43,100 bases of DNA from Thermoplasmata archaeon (lineage in GTDB: Archaea; Thermoplasmatota; Thermoplasmata; Thermoplasmatales; Thermoplasmataceae), in assembly GCA_021802055.1 (NCBI GenBank), contig JAKAAY010000013.1, positions 1 to 43,100 on the forward strand, in the 5' to 3' direction. The notes beneath the pieces were generated by a model, which worked only from the letters and a program-made list of their open reading frames with translations, was not told the origin of the DNA and did no database searches. This document shows, in pieces, positions 7,282 to 15,371 of the stretch (the stretch's first letter is position 1; every line of letters starts with the position of its first letter). The translations under genes were made by a program, and so were the position numbers.

Positions 7282-8451
7282 ATGAACGGAAACTTCAAGA
7301 TAATCCAGGATCCAGTGCATGGGCCGGTGAGGGTTTCTGGTATAATCGGAGAGCTCATTGATACACCGGAGTTTCAGAGACTCAGGTACGTTAAGCAATT
7401 GGGGATGAGCTATCTTGTCTATCCGGGAGCAAATCATACAAGGTTTGAACATTCCCTGGGCACCATGTTCGTAGCATCACAGTTTGCGGAGAGGCTTGAA
7501 ATAGATCAGTCTGACATGCTCCTCGCTTCAGCTCTCCTGCATGATCTGGGACATCCTCCCTTCAGCCACAGTTTTGAGGACCTATTTCAGAGCTGGACCG
7601 GACTTGACCATGCAGAGGCGGGGAGGAGGATCATCCTTGGCAAAAAACCGTTTACCAACTCAGGGATCCCCGGTATACTCGAGAAATATGGCCTTGATGC
7701 TGTGAGCGTTTCCAAGGCGGCCTCCGGCTCCAAGGATCTCGGCGTAGTTTCCGCCATAATAAGCGGGCCGGTGGATGCGGATGAACTCGACTACCTTAAC
7801 CGGGATTCAATCTTCTGCGGTATTCCCTTGGGACTAGTGGATTATAAGCGGATCCTGAACACCCTCATCAGGAGCAACAACCGCCTGAGCATTGAGGAAA
7901 AAGGCATCCCCAATCTGGAATCACTCCTCATCGGAAGGATTCTGATGTATCGATCGGTATACTGGCACAAGACCAGCAGAATCATTCATGGAATGATGAG
8001 TACCATAGTCAGTCCCATGAAGGAAGAGATTGAGAACCCGTTCCTGTTGAATGACGGTGATCTTCTGACGGTGCTATTATCTTCGGAAAAGGCACGCCCC
8101 CGCATGAAAGAAGTACTTATGAGGAGGCTTTTCAAGAAAGCTGCGGTGATGAGCTATTCCCCTGATATTCTTTATTCAGTGAAAGAGTCAATGTCCGGGC
8201 GGTTCGACCCGGACGATTACATAATTGACGTCATCCCCCCGCCTGAATTCCAATCCCCTGACAGGATCAAGACCGATTTCGAAGTGATTGTCGGAGGTGT
8301 CCGTGTGCCCCTTCTCGAGGCCTCTCCACTTGCTGAGTCTCTTGCCAGGACGGTCGCAATGAGAAAAATAGTCGTATCATGCCACGGCAGTATACTGGAA
8401 AAAATAACAGGGCTTCTATCACGGTATGCCAAGACTACTTCAGACGCTTAG
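7282..8451 (+). CDS. HD-domain phosphohydrolase (dNTPase/SAMHD1-like)
   Basis: A 389-residue metal-dependent phosphohydrolase. The start IIQDPVHGPVRV and RLRYVKQLGMSYLVYPGANHTRFEHSLG are typical of the HD family that includes dGTPases and SAMHD1. The metal ligands read as His57 (FEHS), His87-Asp88 in LLHDLGHPPFSH, and a later Asp in GPVDADELDYLNRDS near 160-175. The substrate is probably a (deoxy)nucleoside triphosphate, but that is family inference. The ATG lies immediately after the SRP RNA, so its promoter must be within or upstream of that RNA gene. The 3' end overlaps the convergent acetyltransferase by 17 nt. Confidence 0.85.
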   Translation: MNGNFKIIQDPVHGPVRVSGIIGELIDTPEFQRLRYVKQLGMSYLVYPGANHTRFEHSLGTMFVASQFAERLEIDQSDMLLASALLHDLGHPPFSHSFEDLFQSWTGLDHAEAGRRIILGKKPFTNSGIPGILEKYGLDAVSVSKAASGSKDLGVVSAIISGPVDADELDYLNRDSIFCGIPLGLVDYKRILNTLIRSNNRLSIEEKGIPNLESLLIGRILMYRSVYWHKTSRIIHGMMSTIVSPMKEEIENPFLLNDGDLLTVLLSSEKARPRMKEVLMRRLFKKAAVMSYSPDILYSVKESMSGRFDPDDYIIDVIPPPEFQSPDRIKTDFEVIVGGVRVPLLEASPLAESLARTVAMRKIVVSCHGSILEKITGLLSRYAKTTSDA

Positions 8452-8887
8452 CCATCCTGAAGCCATGTCTGGAGTCCCTGAAATACTCCCTGTAATAATT
8501 ATTAAGGAGTTTGGTTGTTTCATACCCCTGTCTCTGGTAGAAGGCTATCGCCTCCAGGTTCTTTTCCCTCACTTCGAGGACAGAGATGGAAAATCCCCTG
8601 GCTACCATTTCCTCCTCAATATAGGACATGAGGCTTGAGCCCAGTCCGCTGCGCTGAAGGCCAGGGTCCACGGCAATGCTCTCTATATCAGCAGACGAGT
8701 TATCGAGCGGGATAGCCACGACATAACCAACAACCTTCCCATCAGCCTCGGCGACGTAATTAAAGGAATCCGGATTCGAAAATACCGCTTCAAGGTCCTC
8801 CCGATCATATGCACCCACCGCGAAACTTCTGGCCTCAAGGTCAACGATGGCCTGAATGTCATCCCATGTGAACTTTCTCAGCAGCAA
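8435..8887 (-). CDS. GNAT N-acetyltransferase, RimI/Ard1-like
   Basis: A 150-residue single-domain GNAT protein. The acetyl-CoA loop is VDPGLQRSGLGSSLMSYI near residues 77-94 (consensus R/QxxGxG/A), preceded by the beta-strand region ADIESIAV and followed by LEVREKNLEAIAFYQRQGYE, the region that in RimI-type enzymes closes the fold. This resembles archaeal ribosomal/N-terminal protein acetyltransferases, but the target cannot be read. It is divergent from ribL with a short shared upstream region, and convergent with the HD gene. Confidence 0.8.
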   Translation of the reverse strand: MLLRKFTWDDIQAIVDLEARSFAVGAYDREDLEAVFSNPDSFNYVAEADGKVVGYVVAIPLDNSSADIESIAVDPGLQRSGLGSSLMSYIEEEMVARGFSISVLEVREKNLEAIAFYQRQGYETTKLLNNYYREYFRDSRHGFRMAKRLK

Positions 8888-8938
8888 CCATGAGTCATTG
8901 CGATGCAGCTTAACTAATTTTTTGGGACCCTTATCAAG

Positions 8939-8948
8939 GTTTATACAT
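8939..8948 (+). promoter_or_regulatory. TATA-like box of ribL
   Basis: GTTTATACAT is centred about 32 nt before the chosen ATG at 8976, which supports that start over the upstream in-frame ATG at 8856 (located inside the neighbouring gene). The leader would be only a few bases. Confidence 0.5.
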
Positions 8949-8975
8949 TACATAGAGATAGTCTGCGGCATTTCA

Positions 8976-9407
8976 ATGACCAGAGTCATGGCTACAGGGG
9001 TTTTTGACATACTTCATCCGGGGCACATTCATTTTCTACAGGAAGCAGCCAAAAACGGCGATGAGCTTGTCGTAGTGGTGGCAAGGGATGAAACCGCAAA
9101 AAAGAATGGAAAACAGCTTCTCTTTGATGAAAGGACCAGGCTCATGATGATATCTCAGCTCAGGATCGTTAACCGAGCTGTTCTCGGCGCCATTGGCGAC
9201 ATATACACAACGGTGGAACAGGTAAAACCGGACATCATAGCCCTGGGATATGACCAGAAGTTCGATCCTGCGGAAATTGTGAGAAAATGCTCTGAGAGAG
9301 GAATTCAGGTAAGAGTACTCAGAATGAGCAGGTCTAACCATGACGGTCCTCCAAGCACAACGGAAATCAAACGGAAGCTCATATCAGAGATACAGAACAG
9401 GTTTTAG
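8976..9407 (+). CDS. ribL: FAD synthase, RibL type (cytidylyltransferase-like)
   Basis: The 143-residue protein MTRVMATGVFDILHPGHIHFL has the HxGH nucleotidyltransferase motif (His14-His17) and the family's C-terminal residues PPSTTEIKRK, in place of the ISSTxI motif. Length and pattern match archaeal RibL, which adenylylates FMN to FAD. Glycerol-3-phosphate cytidylyltransferase-like function is the alternative within the same fold. The start at 8976 removes a 40-residue extension that is out of character and overlaps the acetyltransferase gene. Confidence 0.78.
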   Translation: MTRVMATGVFDILHPGHIHFLQEAAKNGDELVVVVARDETAKKNGKQLLFDERTRLMMISQLRIVNRAVLGAIGDIYTTVEQVKPDIIALGYDQKFDPAEIVRKCSERGIQVRVLRMSRSNHDGPPSTTEIKRKLISEIQNRF

Positions 9408-9457
9408 TCTGAGGACATTCACCGGAACAGGCAACTGGCCAGCCCATTGGGTGAGAT

Positions 9458-10366
9458 TCATTGTTTTGAGGCATCCTGCATGTGGAGTTTTTCCCTGAGG
9501 TCTGCCATGGTCGTGGATATCTCAGCGTAGACATTGTGAGGATGAAGCGTCTCGAAACTCTCAGACGAAACGGAAATCCTGGCAGTGTCTTCGAGGTTGA
9601 CATATTTCTGGGCAAGTTTGCCTGAAATCTCCCTGACTATGTCCTCGACAAACATGGGCTTGAGATGGGCCTCGAGTATCCTCTTTCCTTCCAGTTCCTT
9701 GCCCATTTTTGAGAGTTGCGGTGATCCAATCACGGATTCACAGACCGATATGATGTCATCAATTTCTATGACATTGCTATGAGACTCTATTTCCACCTTC
9801 ACAAGGTTGCGTTGGTTGTGCGTGACTGCGGGCATCATTGAAATGATCTCCCCGTGATCGGGGAACTTTTCCTTTACCAGTTCTCTGGTAGTCAGCATGG
9901 CACACGGGCAGGCATTCATTCCGTTCACTTCAACAGAAACCTTTCTGAGCATGGGCTCACTGGCCCTGACTTTCACGTTTGAGTAGATCCTGTAAATTGC
10001 CACCGACTCGAGGCCATTCTCAAGCACCCTGTTCATGAAATATTCGGCGGAGAGCATTATTTCTGCATAGCTGCTCTCTCCACCCGCAGAGAACAAGTTT
10101 TCAAGCACCCGCTGGCCAAGAAACTCTATCCCGTCAAACGGCTCCTCGTTGCGGATGGTGCCGTATATCATGTCCGTGATCCTTGAGATGTTTGCCCCTT
10201 TTCTTGTCTCGCCCAGGTCACTATAGCAATCTATGGTCACAACAAGCGCAATTTCCTTATTCTTTCTCCTAATCTTGACTGGAGCCTTCAGATTCCTTAC
10301 CCCTACCCTGTTTACCTGAATCCTGTAGGCGGGAATCTCACTGTTTATGTCATAAAACTTATTCAA
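9458..10366 (-). CDS. mptA: GTP cyclohydrolase MptA/FolE2 type (GCYH-IB)
   Basis: A 302-residue enzyme of the GCYH-IB family, which opens GTP to a dihydroneopterin product for pterin or archaeosine-type pathways. The key elements are NACPCAMLTTRE near residue 150, containing the active-site/metal cysteine, and AVTHNQR near 184, both diagnostic of FolE2/MptA. The length is normal for the archaeal group. The start codon is TTG at 10366, overlapping the prefoldin stop in a TTGA junction. It is the last gene of pcc1-pfdB-mptA. The cofactor served in this organism (folate, methanopterin-like, or tRNA deazapurine) is not visible. Confidence 0.85.
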   Translation of the reverse strand: MNKFYDINSEIPAYRIQVNRVGVRNLKAPVKIRRKNKEIALVVTIDCYSDLGETRKGANISRITDMIYGTIRNEEPFDGIEFLGQRVLENLFSAGGESSYAEIMLSAEYFMNRVLENGLESVAIYRIYSNVKVRASEPMLRKVSVEVNGMNACPCAMLTTRELVKEKFPDHGEIISMMPAVTHNQRNLVKVEIESHSNVIEIDDIISVCESVIGSPQLSKMGKELEGKRILEAHLKPMFVEDIVREISGKLAQKYVNLEDTARISVSSESFETLHPHNVYAEISTTMADLREKLHMQDASKQ

Positions 10367-10731
10367 CTGCTCTTACCCTTTCTCTGCTCATCGTATGTCC
10401 GCCTGAGCGAATCCTCCAACTCCTTATACTTATCCTCCAGACTTTTCTGCTGGCGTTCAAGGGTCTTAAGGCGGATCTCGCTCAACTCTTTCTGTTCTTC
10501 CAGTTCTGATATCAATTTCTGCCTGTCCTGAACCCTGTATATGACTACCCCCGAGTTCTTGAAAATTTCCGTGCCATCTGGGACTTCCTTGAGCTCTTTC
10601 AAGGTACGTTCCAGCTCCTTGACCTTGACATCGAGCTGATATCTCTGGGTTGCAGTTTGTTCAATCTGTAGTTCCAACTGTTGAGCTTGTTTTAACTGAT
10701 TCTGTATATACGATCCAATGTTTGGTTCCAA
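10363..10731 (-). CDS. pfdB: prefoldin beta subunit
   Basis: A 122-residue protein with two long heptad-rich helices (about residues 8-50 and 75-118) flanking a short beta hairpin VPDGTEIFKNSGVVIYRV, the archaeal prefoldin beta architecture. In the hexamer with two alpha subunits it holds unfolded proteins for the thermosome. The start is TTG, directly after the TAA stop of the preceding gene. A strong GGGAGG Shine-Dalgarno about 10 nt upstream decides it. The neighbouring Pcc1-like gene is the usual archaeal partner. Confidence 0.88.
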   Translation of the reverse strand: MEPNIGSYIQNQLKQAQQLELQIEQTATQRYQLDVKVKELERTLKELKEVPDGTEIFKNSGVVIYRVQDRQKLISELEEQKELSEIRLKTLERQQKSLEDKYKELEDSLRRTYDEQRKGKSS

Positions 10732-11010
10732 TTATGTCACTTCCTCCCTGATTCTCCTGAAGAGAACTGCCTGCCTCGCAACAGATGCTAACGATGCCCT
10801 GGCACCAACTATATCGCGCGATGATATATAAACCTCCAAAAATCCATCGGAGGAACTTACACTTACTTCTGCACTCTTTATCTTCTCTCCAAGGTCTGGT
10901 TTCACGACCTGATCCAATCCATCAAACCCTTCCTTTGGCAGGAAAATTCTCACCTTTACGGCAGGCACCTTATACTCATGCCCTCTTAGTTCATAATGGT
11001 ATTTCGCCAT
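10732..11010 (-). CDS. pcc1: KEOPS complex subunit Pcc1-like protein
   Basis: A 92-residue protein ending SRDIVGARASLASVARQAVLF, close to the RA-xLNSYLRW helix motif of Pcc1/CGI-121-associated KEOPS subunits. The strand IKSAEVSVSSSDGFLEVYI precedes it, as in Pcc1. KEOPS makes the t6A37 modification of tRNAs that read ANN codons, and Pcc1 is its dimerisation subunit. Genes of this type commonly precede prefoldin beta in archaea, which is the case here (the stop abuts the pfdB TTG). The N-terminal extension of about 20 residues is slightly unusual. The assignment rests on motif and context. Confidence 0.62.
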   Translation of the reverse strand: MAKYHYELRGHEYKVPAVKVRIFLPKEGFDGLDQVVKPDLGEKIKSAEVSVSSSDGFLEVYISSRDIVGARASLASVARQAVLFRRIREEVT

Positions 11011-11021
11011 TCATGAGCAAA

Positions 11022-11029
11022 TTTTAAAC
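11022..11029 (+). promoter_or_regulatory. TATA-like box of tRNA-Arg(TCT)
   Basis: TTTTAAAC around 11022-11029 is centred about 26 nt before the tRNA 5' end at 11052. The same AT-rich patch also lies upstream of the divergent pcc1-pfdB-mptA operon and may serve both directions. Confidence 0.45.
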
Positions 11030-11051
11030 TAAATCGGTTATACTCCCTTCC

Positions 11052-11126
11052 GGGTCCGTGGCCTAGTTTGGATAAGGCACCGTCCTTCTAAGTCGGTGAT
11101 CGTGGGTTCGAATCCCACCGGGCCCG
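11052..11126 (+). tRNA. tRNA-Arg(TCT)
   Basis: A full cloverleaf of 75 nt: acceptor GGGTCCG with CGGGCCC (one G-T pair), D stem GCC/GGC, anticodon loop CTTCTAA giving anticodon TCT (AGA codons), T arm GTGGG-TTCGAAT-CCCAC, discriminator G. No CCA is encoded. In my fold the anticodon stem CCGTC/GTCGG has a U-U mismatch at 30:40. A T-run at 11128-11132 follows and may terminate it. Confidence 0.93.
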
Positions 11127-11279
11127 CTTTTTCACCTTCCCTTCGCGCTGCAAAGGGCCCAAACGCGTTTGTGTTGCATATATCAATGCAACCAGCTCCC
11201 TAACACACTATATTTGCACTCAAGCAAAATATGATATAATACATTCATTTGAGGTAGGTGAAGAAGTCAAGGGTGCCAG

Positions 11280-12209
11280 ATGGCAAACAAGAGTTATAAG
11301 CAGAGAAAGAAGGAGAGACAGGAGCAGGCTGCTGTTGAGGCAAAAAAACAGGCGGTGCGGCAGAATACCAGGAAAATCACCGCCATATCTGCCGTGGCCG
11401 GTGCCATCATAATTGTTGCCATTCTGATAATGATGCACGTAATCCCCGTTTCGCTGGGAGGAAACAGTGGATTTACGGCGCCCCAGAACGGAGTCTGGGG
11501 TCAGTTTCTTCAGGTAAGCACCTCAGATTTTGCCGCTCCCGGACATGAAAACATTTACTACGTATCCTGGATCGGCTGCCCCATTGGCGCTGCGGATTCC
11601 TGGGCTATCTATGGGTCAATGAAGCAATATTATGGAGGCGTTACCAGCCTGGTTTATGGCCATTATTCCGATCCAAACGAGGGTTCATATGCCAACATAC
11701 CAGGGCTCATCTTTACCAGTCCGTTCTCATTTACTCATAGCGGCGTGAACGTCTCCTTTACGCCTTTATATCTGTACAATGAGACCATGTTTGGGGAGGA
11801 GGGTTCGAACTACAACAACCCCAACGGCAATGGTGTCCTCATAACCAATGCTTCCCAGAACTTCAACGTGGCCCCTGGATCTTCAAAAGTTGTTCAGTAC
11901 GGCTTGACCGTTGCTTCCGGAAATCTACCATCCTCCATATATAAGATATATGATCAGTACGAAACGGTTTACCCCATTAGCAACGTACCCCCTGATACCC
12001 ATGCATCGGACAACCTCTCGGAGCAGCCACACCTGACTACCATAATGATAATCACAGATTCCAAGGGTACGTTCATCTTCAATGGACCGATGTTTAGCCC
12101 GCCCTACCTGACCAGTAATAGCTACACCTATAGTTACCTGCTGCAGAACTATAACAGTATAGCGGATATCACTGACGCAATGAATCAGTTGAATCCGTAT
12201 ATCCTCTAA
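11280..12209 (+). CDS. membrane-anchored extracytoplasmic protein, DUF929-like
   Basis: A 309-residue protein with a strongly basic cytoplasmic start (MANKSYKQRKKERQEQ), one transmembrane helix at about residues 34-56, and a long exported domain rich in Ser, Asn, Tyr and N-glycosylation sequons. The core IYYVSWIGCPIGAADSWAIYG resembles the thioredoxin-like CPYC region of the archaeal DUF929 family, but only one cysteine is left here, so disulfide chemistry is doubtful. A TATA-like box at 11231-11240 leaves an untranslated leader of about 17 nt. No operon partner. The family match is moderate and the function unknown. Confidence 0.6.
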   Translation: MANKSYKQRKKERQEQAAVEAKKQAVRQNTRKITAISAVAGAIIIVAILIMMHVIPVSLGGNSGFTAPQNGVWGQFLQVSTSDFAAPGHENIYYVSWIGCPIGAADSWAIYGSMKQYYGGVTSLVYGHYSDPNEGSYANIPGLIFTSPFSFTHSGVNVSFTPLYLYNETMFGEEGSNYNNPNGNGVLITNASQNFNVAPGSSKVVQYGLTVASGNLPSSIYKIYDQYETVYPISNVPPDTHASDNLSEQPHLTTIMIITDSKGTFIFNGPMFSPPYLTSNSYTYSYLLQNYNSIADITDAMNQLNPYIL

Positions 12210-12467
12210 ACCACTCAATGCACATGGGCTGACCTGCCATCTGTTTTTAAAAACATTATGATGATCCACAGACGGGCCAGCAGTTCGTAAAAAAGGTGTA
12301 AATTAATATACCAGTAAACTTATATATAAATGGCAGTCAGGAATGGTGCTTTTCCGCCGGAGCCTTAAAAGGGATTGGTCCAGTTACAACGTTATTTTTC
12401 ACTTCTTACGTCGTGGTATTTAGGTATTTCTATATTTAAATTAATATATGTTCTATAAAAATAACAA

Positions 12468-12476
12468 TATTTATTA
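12468..12476 (+). promoter_or_regulatory. TATA-like box before the 33-codon ORF
   Basis: TATTTATTA is centred 26 nt before the ATG at 12498, a typical spacing for a leaderless archaeal transcript. It sits in a long AT-rich stretch (12300-12480) that holds no other gene. Confidence 0.4.
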
Positions 12477-12497
12477 ACCGTCATCAGTTGAGCTCTT

Positions 12498-12599
12498 ATG
12501 AAACTATCGAAACCAGAACTCTTGAATCAAAAGGAAGAGGAGGTGAAAAAAGAAATGTCAGTGATCCTCCTAACAGGAAACGGAAGCTACAGTTTCTAA
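12498..12599 (+). CDS. 33-residue leaderless small ORF
   Basis: ATG with a correctly placed TATA box opens a 33-codon ORF whose product starts MKLSKPELLNQKEEEVKKEM and ends in a hydrophobic/Gly-Asn tail (VILLTGNG). It reads as a charged helix of about 20 residues followed by a short tail. It ends by overlapping the 3' end of the convergent TPR gene by 4 nt. I recognise no family. It may be a small protein or peptide gene, or the 5' part of a transcript antisense to the TPR gene. Chance cannot be excluded at this length. Confidence 0.4.
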   Translation: MKLSKPELLNQKEEEVKKEMSVILLTGNGSYSF

Positions 12600-13891
12600 G
12601 CCTCTGGGAAAAACTGGGATACAACCCCTCTATACCTTTCCCAGTCTTTTTTGTTTAAAATTCTATCCCTGACCATCTTGTTGGCTTCCAGCATATATTT
12701 TGTGGGCAGTTTGTAAATGATGCTGGTCCTCATGAACGTTATCCCGGCCGAAATGAGTGAATGCGTATCCGAGTTTGTTTTATACCCGTCCAGCGATTTT
12801 CTCAACGCCCTGAACATCAAGTCAGTATTTCCCGAGTAAATATGGTATAGTGCAAGGGCTTCGTAACACGTCGGAATGTTGAGCCTGTTGCCTGAAGACT
12901 TCATGAAATTAAGTGCCTCCACTATGTAGCGTTTCACAGGCGGACGTTTTCTCGAGTATACGTCTATCGTCGTCATAAGCACCCTCGCAAGGTGGAAGAT
13001 CCTATCATTCCCAGTTTCAAGTGCTATCTGATAGGCATTCATGGCACTCTCCATTCCGTCGCGGTAGTACCCGTATGTGGTCATTAGCGCACCCATATTG
13101 AGGTGGGCCACATTGAGATTATGGGTGTCCCCAGCCTTGGTCAGAAGGTCTATGGCCTCCTTCCACGTATATATGGCTTCCCTGAACAGCCCTAAGCGCA
13201 CGCTCGTGTATGCAAGGTTGTTCTTGGATCTGCCCATCCCCTTGATGTTTCCAATCTCATTGTAAGAGATGTAAGCTCTCTCGTGATAGGTGTTTGCTTT
13301 CTCTATTTCTCCCAGGGTGGCATGAACATTGCCTAACCCCAGGCATGAAGCTGCCACACACTCCATGTCATCGACTTCAGTGCCGATTTCAAGTGCCTTT
13401 TCAAAATGAATGCGGGATTCTTCAAGGTTTCCCGCCAAAAACTCCTTTATGCCATTGGCCCTCGCTCGCATGCTTTCCAGTTTCTCAGAGTCAAACCCGG
13501 GGTCCATTATTTCTATGATATCAAGCGTCTGAAGGGTTTCCTCAGCCCTTGCCAAGTCAAGGAACTGCTCGGCAAGCAGTATTTCAAAATCAAGGATGGT
13601 TATCTTCTTCTTCAGAAGTAATTCAAGCTGCTCCGCAACTTTCCTGAAACCCTGTTCCCCTGTGGGTATTTCCTTGCTCGAAACAAGCAATGGTGCAAAT
13701 CCCCTGGAGAAGCTGTATCTTATGGAGTCGTCGCTCCCGAACTCCAGCACAGTAATCCCAAGGAAGCGCATAGTTTCAAGCATTGCCTGAACAATCTCTT
13801 CAGAATTGTTTCCCTGACCCAGTGTCGGGTACTTCTGCGCAAAGGAATCTGTTACGGAATTAACCACGTCGCTGGGGACTCTTATCTTCAA
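12596..13891 (-). CDS. TPR-repeat protein, likely regulatory or scaffold
   Basis: A 431-residue soluble protein. Residues about 145-390 form a run of tetratricopeptide-like repeats (for example FLAGNLEESRIHFEKALEIG, ATLGEIEKANTYHERAYISY and VRLGLFREAIYTWKEAIDLL). The N-terminal 140 residues have no recognised domain, and there is no DNA-binding or membrane segment. The helical repeats of this type often bind peptides or partner proteins. The start is TTG at 13891, with a stop 15 nt upstream in frame and a TATA-like AGTATAAAAGC near 13923-13932. It is convergent with a small ORF. Confidence 0.75.
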   Translation of the reverse strand: MKIRVPSDVVNSVTDSFAQKYPTLGQGNNSEEIVQAMLETMRFLGITVLEFGSDDSIRYSFSRGFAPLLVSSKEIPTGEQGFRKVAEQLELLLKKKITILDFEILLAEQFLDLARAEETLQTLDIIEIMDPGFDSEKLESMRARANGIKEFLAGNLEESRIHFEKALEIGTEVDDMECVAASCLGLGNVHATLGEIEKANTYHERAYISYNEIGNIKGMGRSKNNLAYTSVRLGLFREAIYTWKEAIDLLTKAGDTHNLNVAHLNMGALMTTYGYYRDGMESAMNAYQIALETGNDRIFHLARVLMTTIDVYSRKRPPVKRYIVEALNFMKSSGNRLNIPTCYEALALYHIYSGNTDLMFRALRKSLDGYKTNSDTHSLISAGITFMRTSIIYKLPTKYMLEANKMVRDRILNKKDWERYRGVVSQFFPEA

Positions 13892-13988
13892 CTCTTCAAC
13901 AGACTATAGATATCAATTGGCTTTTATACTTTTACCCCCGGCATGGAAGATGAATTATTCCAACGCGATATGGAACATCCTGCAATTA

Positions 13989-15293
13989 TCAATTCGGGTT
14001 TCTGAGCATCAGAGCTATTATTAAGGCTATGAACGAGGATAGTGAGGAAACCGACCACACAAGAAATGGCCCCAATATGAACAGTGCAGTAAGCCCTATT
14101 GTCACAAATACGGCAGTTGAGCCGAAAACAGTTCTCTGAACAGCTGAAAATAACCCACGGTGCTCCTTGCCTATTACGTTGGTTTCATATGCCATTGCGC
14201 CGGAGATCAGGATGGGAGATGGAATTGTGGCAATGGCGGCTGCAAGGAAAAGAAGTTCATCAGTATAAAGCAGAGAGAGCAGGATCGCACCGAATACCAG
14301 GAGGTCAAAGAGCATTATCAGTATGACGAGGACCCTGCCGTTATGCACTTTTTCATCAATGTATTCTTCCCCCACTCTGCTGATCAGGGCACCGGTTACA
14401 TAACACGCAAGGAGAACAGAAAACGTGAGAACTGGAGATACACCAAGGTACAAACCGGTTGGTATGTAGAAAAATGAGAATGCGATGGATCCTACGTTCA
14501 TGAAGGTCTTAGAAGCTATCAGGGTCGATACGAATCCCATTTTCCCCTTGAGGGAGCTTATGCTCTCCCTGAGCCCTGGCCTTGGCGTCCTCCTCTCCTC
14601 GCTCCTTATGAAATCCCTGTTTTTTGAATCCAGAACGAAGAACACCAAAACGGTGAATAGGAATAGCCCAACTCCAGATCCAAGGATGACGATTGAGATG
14701 TAAGATGAATAAGCTCCAATGGCAAGAATTGCAAATGAAATAGCGCTGCCAATGGTTTCCGCGACGATAATTCTGGAAAAATTTGATCCAAGGATATTTG
14801 CTTTTGCAGACTTGGATATAAAAGAGTTGAGTGAGGTTCTGAACGTGGATTCAACTGCGACGATCCCTGCGATGCTGGCAGGTACGATGATTATGAAAAT
14901 ATCGCTTGTTGCAACAGAAAAGTACAGTATGATCAGCAAGGATGCAAATAAAAGCGAGCCAATTATCATGAGCACAAATGAATATCCCTTATCAACAGCC
15001 CTCCCCTGTGGAAAAAGAAGTAACAGTGCAATGAGCTGTCCAGAGGACAGCCCTATTCCCCCGTAAATTATAGGGATCCCATGGGTTTCCAGGAACAGAA
15101 ATAAAGCAAATGAGAAGACGCTGGTTGAAAATGAGAAAATGAGGTTCAGGCGGGCAAGGTTGTTGGTGAATGGATTTATTCTTTCCTGTTCGCCATTATC
15201 AATGCTCAATAGCGGTATACTAAGACTATTGATATTAATGTTGTCTGTCCATTTTATGACCTGGGAGTATTCTGTCGCTTTGCCACATGTCAC
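13989..15293 (-). CDS. MFS-like multi-pass transporter
   Basis: A protein of about 434 residues with around 11-12 hydrophobic helices after a polar N-terminus of some 45 residues. The loop FPQGRAVDKGYS between helices 2 and 3 is in the position of the MFS motif A. The central cytoplasmic loop is long and basic (SKNRDFIRSEERRTPRPG), as in MFS carriers. The substrate is unknown. The apparent start is GTG at 15293; no in-frame ATG occurs near the first helix, so the N-terminus is uncertain. It is divergent from the large surface-protein gene. Confidence 0.65.
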   Translation of the reverse strand: MTCGKATEYSQVIKWTDNININSLSIPLLSIDNGEQERINPFTNNLARLNLIFSFSTSVFSFALFLFLETHGIPIIYGGIGLSSGQLIALLLLFPQGRAVDKGYSFVLMIIGSLLFASLLIILYFSVATSDIFIIIVPASIAGIVAVESTFRTSLNSFISKSAKANILGSNFSRIIVAETIGSAISFAILAIGAYSSYISIVILGSGVGLFLFTVLVFFVLDSKNRDFIRSEERRTPRPGLRESISSLKGKMGFVSTLIASKTFMNVGSIAFSFFYIPTGLYLGVSPVLTFSVLLACYVTGALISRVGEEYIDEKVHNGRVLVILIMLFDLLVFGAILLSLLYTDELLFLAAAIATIPSPILISGAMAYETNVIGKEHRGLFSAVQRTVFGSTAVFVTIGLTALFILGPFLVWSVSSLSSFIALIIALMLRNPN

Positions 15294-15340
15294 CCACTGT
15301 AGGCTGTATTCAGATTTTCTGTCAGATTCTTAATCCAAAG

Positions 15341-15349
15341 GTTTATTAA
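15341..15349 (+). promoter_or_regulatory. TATA-like box of the repeat surface-protein gene
   Basis: GTTTATTAA is centred 27 nt before the ATG at 15372, consistent with a leaderless mRNA. No Shine-Dalgarno is present. Confidence 0.5.
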
Positions 15350-15371
15350 TGAACACAGATACTTCTCCACC

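Noticed and set aside
8856-8975. 40-residue N-terminal extension of RibL
   Set aside because: It overlaps the divergent acetyltransferase gene and its promoter; the family starts directly at the nucleotidyltransferase strand.
11280-12209. Thiol-disulfide oxidoreductase activity for the DUF929-like protein
   Set aside because: The CxxC motif is reduced to a single cysteine (GCPIGA), so the redox function is not supported.
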